Source: Clostridia bacterium (GTDB taxonomy: Bacteria > Bacillota > Clostridia > Oscillospirales > QAMX01). From it: a DNA stretch of 15,618 bases. Position 1 is the first letter of the stretch. Each line of letters starts with the position of its first letter. The stretch spans positions 1 to 15,618 of the forward strand of contig JAFYLV010000024.1 in the NCBI GenBank assembly GCA_017556885.1, read 5' to 3'. Below the pieces are notes generated by a model. That model had not been told where the DNA came from. It was given only the letters and a program-made list of their open reading frames with translations, and did no database searches. Position numbers and translations under genes: made by a program. Shown piece after piece: positions 13,724-15,618 of this stretch.

Positions 13724-15000
13724 TTGTCCTCCTCAAAGCGGATACGCACGCTCTTTGCGTGGGCTCCGAGACCCTCGCGGTCGGCAAAGCGGCCGATCTT
13801 CTCGTAAACTGCGCCGAGGGCATCCTTTGTATAGTACGTATAGGAATATTTTTTGATAAAGTCATCCACCGACAGGGGGCTTGCAAAGCGCGCCGTACCG
13901 GAGGTGGGCAGGGTGTGATTGGGGCCGGCAAAATAATCGCCGAGGGCCTCCGGGCACCAGCGGCCAAGGAAGACAGAACCGGCATTTTTCACCAGCGGCA
14001 GCCAGCGGAAAGGCTCCTCCGTGCAGATCTCCAGATGCTCGGGGGCAAGCCCGTTTGCCAGCTCCACCGCTGCCGCGATATCGGAGGTGATGAGGATGCG
14101 GCCTCTGCGGTCGATGGACTCCCGGGCGATGTCCGCACGGGCAAGCAGGGGGATCTGCCGCTCAAGCTCAGCCGACACGGCCGCCGCAAGGTCGGCAGAA
14201 TCGGTGACGAGCACGGCGCTCGCCATGCGGTCGTGCTCCGCCTGAGAGAGAAGATCCGCTGCCACAAAAGCAGGGTTGGATGCGCCGTCGGCGATGACGA
14301 GGATCTCACTGGGACCGGCGATCATATCGATATCCACGATGCCGTAAACCTGACGCTTGGCCTCCGCCACAAAGCAGTTGCCGGGGCCGACGATCTTGTC
14401 CACCTTCGGCACGCTCTCCGTACCGTAGGCCAGGGCTCCCACCGCCTGGGCACCGCCCATACGGAAGATGCGGTCCACGCCGGCGATCTTTGCCGCGGCG
14501 AGAATGGCCGGGGCGATCTTTCCGTCCGGTCCGGGCGGAGTGGTCATGACTACCTCCTCCACGCCGGCAAGCTTTGCGGGAATGGCATTCATCAGAACCG
14601 TGGAAGGATAGGCCGCCGTGCCGCCGGGCACGTAAATGCCCACCCGTGCCAGCGGGCGTACACACTGTCCAAGCACAACGCCGTCTTCCCGGCGGGTCTC
14701 AAAGCCCTCGCGGAGCTGCTTTGCATGGAAGGAACGGATATTCTCCGCCGCCTCCTGCAGGATGGCGACAAAATCCGACTCCACGGCAGCAGCGCCCGCC
14801 TCCCAATCCTCTGCCGGGATCTCCGGGGCGGTCATATCCGCCCGGTCAAAGCGCAGCTCGTATTCCAGCACCGCCGCGTCACCCTCGGATTTGACACGTC
14901 CGAGGATCGCCGCAACTGTCTCGGTGACCTGTGCCGCCTCGGCGGTGCGGTCAAAGATCTCCGGGGTCTCTCCCCGGGTCAGATCATAGATTGCGATCAT
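13720..15000 (-). CDS. hisD: Histidinol dehydrogenase HisD
   Basis: The 426-residue NAD-dependent zinc enzyme carries out the last two oxidations, histidinol to histidine. Zinc ligands are Q253 and H256 (SQAEHD), D355 (GDYFAGPNHTLPT) and H414 (GLGAHAKSV). The catalytic pair is E321-H322 (LAPEHLE). The NAD region includes YVPGG and VGPGN, and MIAGPSEILV follows. GGAG is nine bases upstream inside the end of hisG; the gap is three bases. It overlaps hisC by four. Confidence 0.98.
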   Translation of the reverse strand: MIAIYDLTRGETPEIFDRTAEAAQVTETVAAILGRVKSEGDAAVLEYELRFDRADMTAPEIPAEDWEAGAAAVESDFVAILQEAAENIRSFHAKQLREGFETRREDGVVLGQCVRPLARVGIYVPGGTAAYPSTVLMNAIPAKLAGVEEVVMTTPPGPDGKIAPAILAAAKIAGVDRIFRMGGAQAVGALAYGTESVPKVDKIVGPGNCFVAEAKRQVYGIVDIDMIAGPSEILVIADGASNPAFVAADLLSQAEHDRMASAVLVTDSADLAAAVSAELERQIPLLARADIARESIDRRGRILITSDIAAAVELANGLAPEHLEICTEEPFRWLPLVKNAGSVFLGRWCPEALGDYFAGPNHTLPTSGTARFASPLSVDDFIKKYSYTYYTKDALGAVYEKIGRFADREGLGAHAKSVRIRFEEDK

Positions 15001-15003
15001 CGT

Positions 15004-15618
15004 TTATTTCTCCAGTTCGGCTCGCAGAGCGGCGGTGATCTGCTCGATCCGTCCGCTCTTGAATTTATAGCCCGCTTTATTGGCAATAAGTCGTGCGCTG
15101 ATGGGCACGATCTCACCGTAGACTTCCAAGTTGTTTTCCCGCAAGGTGCTGCCCGTCTCCACAATATCGACGATAACGTCGGACAGATCCAGCAGCGGCG
15201 CGATCTCGATGGAGCCGTTGAGATGGATGATGTCGATCTCACGGCCCTGGGATTCGTAATACTCCCGGGCGATGCGGGAGAACTTTGTTGCCACCCGCAG
15301 GGTCCGGTCGGGGTCGGGACGGCGTCCCTTGGGACCCGCTACCGCCATACGGCAGCGGCCCATACCGAGATCCAGCAGCTCGTAAACGTCGGGCTCGTAT
15401 TCCAGCAGGATGTCCTTTCCGACAATGCCGATATCCGCCGCACCGCGCTCCACGTAGATGGCCACATCCGAGGGCTTTGCCCAGAAATAACGCACCCCCG
15501 TCTCCTCATTTTCGAAGATGAGTTTGCGGCTGTCTTCCCGGATCTCCGGGCATCCGCAGCCGATCTTTTCAAAAATTCCGTAGGCCTTCTCACCAAGGCG
15601 CCCTTTCGGAAGGGCAAT
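15004..15618 (-). CDS. hisG: ATP phosphoribosyltransferase HisG, short form (start just outside window)
   Basis: This is the first enzyme of the pathway (ATP + PRPP). The frame is open to the window edge, showing 204 residues that begin IALPKGRLGEKAYGIFEKIG, the usual HisG start, so only a few residues are missing. The GTG at 15495 is internal and not a start. Conserved parts are the DVAIYVERGAADIGIVGKD segment, RVATKF, and the PRPP-binding IVDIVETGSTLRENNLE. The protein ends at the length of the short HisG class, which lacks the C-terminal regulatory domain and needs HisZ for activity and histidine feedback. HisZ is therefore expected to the right of the window. Confidence 0.95.
   Translation of the reverse strand: MALPKGRLGEKAYGIFEKIGCGCPEIREDSRKLIFENEETGVRYFWAKPSDVAIYVERGAADIGIVGKDILLEYEPDVYELLDLGMGRCRMAVAGPKGRRPDPDRTLRVATKFSRIAREYYESQGREIDIIHLNGSIEIAPLLDLSDVIVDIVETGSTLRENNLEVYGEIVPISARLIANKAGYKFKSGRIEQITAALRAELEK

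Overview
The window looks like a chromosomal segment from an anaerobic, fairly GC-rich Clostridia-type Firmicute, probably an Oscillospiraceae-like gut bacterium. The case rests on AGGAGG-type ribosome sites before nearly every gene, an oxygen-sensitive glycyl radical enzyme with its radical-SAM activase, a clostridial-style his operon (short HisG, fused HisIE), and a hairpin-rich intergenic repeat of a kind common in that group. The taxonomic call is an inference.

Layout. Positions 1-423 (+) are the 3' end of an FAD-dependent dehydrogenase, followed by a strong hairpin (451-483) that also lies at the end of an operon arriving from the right. That operon runs on the minus strand from about 5258 down to 497: AraC-type regulator, FAD-dependent oxidoreductase, an M14-carboxypeptidase/GNAT fusion, a PHP-domain metal-dependent hydrolase and a small four-helix membrane protein. 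The genes overlap or are separated by 20 bases or fewer. Divergently, across a 112-bp promoter region, lies a two-gene plus-strand operon (5371-8097) with a short 661-residue glycyl radical enzyme and its activase. The regulator, the divergent promoters and the tight spacing suggest one regulon built around an unassigned radical reaction. The substrate cannot be read from the sequence.

Positions 8098-9256 are a different kind of DNA. They hold a long perfect hairpin, a roughly 128-bp MITE-like repeat, more hairpins, and a markedly AT-rich HAD-hydrolase gene (minus strand) that looks acquired. A 13-base sequence occurs in inverted orientation at the two ends of this stretch (8130-8142 and 9214-9226), next to a long hairpin each time.

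Positions 9257-15618 are a compact histidine biosynthesis operon on the minus strand, read hisG-hisD-hisC-hisB-hisH-hisA-hisF-hisIE. It ends at a 14-bp hairpin terminator. HisG is the short form and is cut by the window edge by only a few residues. The short form needs a HisZ partner, expected just outside to the right. HisN/HisK-type histidinol-phosphate phosphatase is not in the cluster. The PHP protein at 1001-1723 belongs to the same superfamily as HisK-type phosphatases, but its operon context argues against that role.

The most interesting part is the divergent GRE / AraC-FAD-M14::GNAT-PHP-membrane cluster: a short GRE with a GCTE active-site motif, an activase without the usual ferredoxin-like insert, and an unusual peptidase-acetyltransferase fusion.
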